Source: Puniceicoccaceae bacterium
GTDB taxonomy: Bacteria; Verrucomicrobiota; Verrucomicrobiia; Opitutales; JAFGAQ01
DNA length: 64,000 nucleotides
Assembly: GCA_028285755.1 (NCBI GenBank)
Contig: JANQOQ010000004.1
Coordinates: 198,720 to 262,719 of the forward strand
Direction: 5' to 3'
This document shows, piece by piece, positions 63,087 through 64,000 of this stretch. Numbering within the stretch: the stretch's first letter is position 1; each line of letters opens with the position of its first letter. The position numbers were made by a program, and so were the translations under genes. The notes under the pieces were generated by a model. The model was not told where the DNA came from, searched no databases, and worked only from the letters and a program-made list of their open reading frames with translations.

Positions 63087-64000
63087 ATGGATATTTTCCA
63101 ATCACCGAGTGACTCAAGCATTGAGCAGAACTATCAATCCGCCAAGGAGAAGTATGCCGCATTTGGTATTGATACGGATGCAGCGATCAAAACAGCACTG
63201 AATAAGCCGATCAGCATGCACTGCTGGCAGGTGGATGATGTGGCAGGGTTTGAAAATCTTGAGGGGACGACCTCCGGCGGGATCATGTCCACGGGTTCCT
63301 ACCCCGGCAGGGCCCGCAATATCGATGAGGCACGCCAGGACCTGGAGGAAGTGCTACGTTTGTTGCCCGGTGAGCAACGGCTCAATCTCCATGCATCGTA
63401 TGGGGATTTCAGCGGGGGCGCTATGGAGCGGGATTTGCTGGACCACACCCCATTTGTGAGCTGGGCTGAGTGGGCAAAAGCCCAGGGCATCCAGCTGGAT
63501 TTCAACCCCACGTATTTTGGGCATCCGCTTGCCAATGACGGGTATACCCTCTCCCATGCAGACCCGGGGGTACGACAGTTCTGGATCGACCATGGAATCG
63601 CTTCCCGCAATGTGGCCACCTATCTTGCAGAGGTGCAGGGAAGTATTTGTGTAAACAATCACTGGGTGCCGGACGGGGCCAAGGATCATCCGGCAGATCG
63701 CCTGGGGCCGCGTGAGCGACTCGCGGCAGCGTTGGATGAGGTGTTGGATGAAGCGCATGGTATCTCTGAGCAGTGCGTCGATGCGGTCGAGGGTAAGCTT
63801 TTTGGCATCGGGGCCGAGGACTATACCGTGGGAACCAATGATTTTTATGCGAATTATGCGCTCAGCCGGGAAAAGACCTTGTGCATTGATCTGGGGCACT
63901 ATCACCTGAGCGAATCCGTTGCGGATAAGGTGTCTGCCCACCTACCCTTTCATAAGCAGTTGCTGGTTCATACGAGCCGCCCAATCCGCTGGGACTCTGA
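63087..64000 (+). CDS. rhaA: L-rhamnose isomerase, 3'-truncated by the window end
   Basis: The first 304 codons of an isomerase converting L-rhamnose to L-rhamnulose; E. coli RhaA has 419 residues, so about a quarter is missing. The start ATG lies 3 bp after the transporter stop. PISMHCWQVDDVAGFE is the conserved N-terminus. LDFNPTYFGHPLANDGYTLSH, NNHWVPDGAKDHPADRLGPRERL, DAVEGKLFGIGAEDYTVG and CIDLGHYHLSESV carry the metal and substrate residues. The last visible residues are HTSRPIRWDS, also matching RhaA. It was not recovered as a closed frame because it has no stop in the window. rhaB/rhaD should follow downstream. Confidence 0.95.
   Translation, partial: MDIFQSPSDSSIEQNYQSAKEKYAAFGIDTDAAIKTALNKPISMHCWQVDDVAGFENLEGTTSGGIMSTGSYPGRARNIDEARQDLEEVLRLLPGEQRLNLHASYGDFSGGAMERDLLDHTPFVSWAEWAKAQGIQLDFNPTYFGHPLANDGYTLSHADPGVRQFWIDHGIASRNVATYLAEVQGSICVNNHWVPDGAKDHPADRLGPRERLAAALDEVLDEAHGISEQCVDAVEGKLFGIGAEDYTVGTNDFYANYALSREKTLCIDLGHYHLSESVADKVSAHLPFHKQLLVHTSRPIRWDS

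Noticed and set aside
1-64000. SusC/SusD pair, CRISPR array, prophage, insertion sequences, tRNA or rRNA genes
   Set aside because: Looked for in gaps and protein content; none is visible in the window.

Overview
The window looks like a carbohydrate-catabolic region from a marine member of the Planctomycetes-Verrucomicrobia-Chlamydiae group, most likely a Verrucomicrobiota (Puniceicoccales/Opitutales-like) bacterium. This placement is inferred from gene content. There are nine secreted S1 sulfatases beside many secreted glycosidases, with no SusC/SusD pair. There is also a Planctomycetes-type haem protein (DUF1592 type) paired with a DUF1552 protein, and several sodium:solute symporters. Most start codons lack a Shine-Dalgarno sequence. 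I found no rRNA, tRNA, insertion sequence, prophage or CRISPR array. Coding density is very high, and no stretch above about 190 bp lacks a gene.

Layout. (1) 1-5.1 kb: a rpiB-dhaK-dhaL operon on the minus strand (probable tetrulose kinase and isomerase), divergent from an MFS transporter plus a secreted kelch protein. (2) 5.1-13.3 kb: secreted glycosidases (two GH43, one GH2, one GH27), a TPR protein and an aldose 1-epimerase. (3) 13.5-26.3 kb: a sulfatase convergent with an eight-gene minus-strand operon, araB-araA-araD-lipoprotein-SSS symporter-GH27-sulfatase-sulfatase. (4) 26.3-27.4 kb: a LacI-family regulator divergent from araB. (5) 27.5-37.4 kb: a six-gene plus-strand operon (sulfatase, TIM barrel, GH28+LamG, sulfatase, PhoD-like, DUF1593). 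(6) 37.4-49.0 kb: four sulfatases, a GH49-like enzyme, an unassigned alpha/alpha-barrel protein and a DUF5060 TIM-barrel protein. (7) 49.0-54.2 kb: housekeeping-like genes (PEP carboxylase, SSS symporter, cytochrome b562). (8) 54.3-60.6 kb: DUF1592, DUF1552, ankyrin and esterase genes, overlapping or nearly so. (9) 60.6-64 kb: an AraC regulator, an NCS1-like transporter and L-rhamnose isomerase, cut by the window end.

The central hypothesis is a locus of about 40 kb for a sulfated, L-arabinose-containing polysaccharide. Secreted sulfatases and GH2/GH27/GH28/GH43/GH49-like enzymes would trim the polymer. The SSS symporter would import products. A GH27 enzyme without signal peptide would finish hydrolysis inside the cell, and AraA/AraB/AraD would carry L-arabinose to xylulose 5-phosphate. 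Both GH27 enzymes lack the second Asp of the alpha-galactosidase DD motif, as expected for beta-L-arabinopyranosidases. A palindrome, TTTAC-W-GTAAA, recurs in five promoter regions of these genes (plus one weaker site). It also lies just before the LacI-type regulator start, so one regulon probably links the locus. The polymer could be a sulfated arabinan or arabinogalactan such as those of Codium-type green algae, but the sequence does not prove the substrate.
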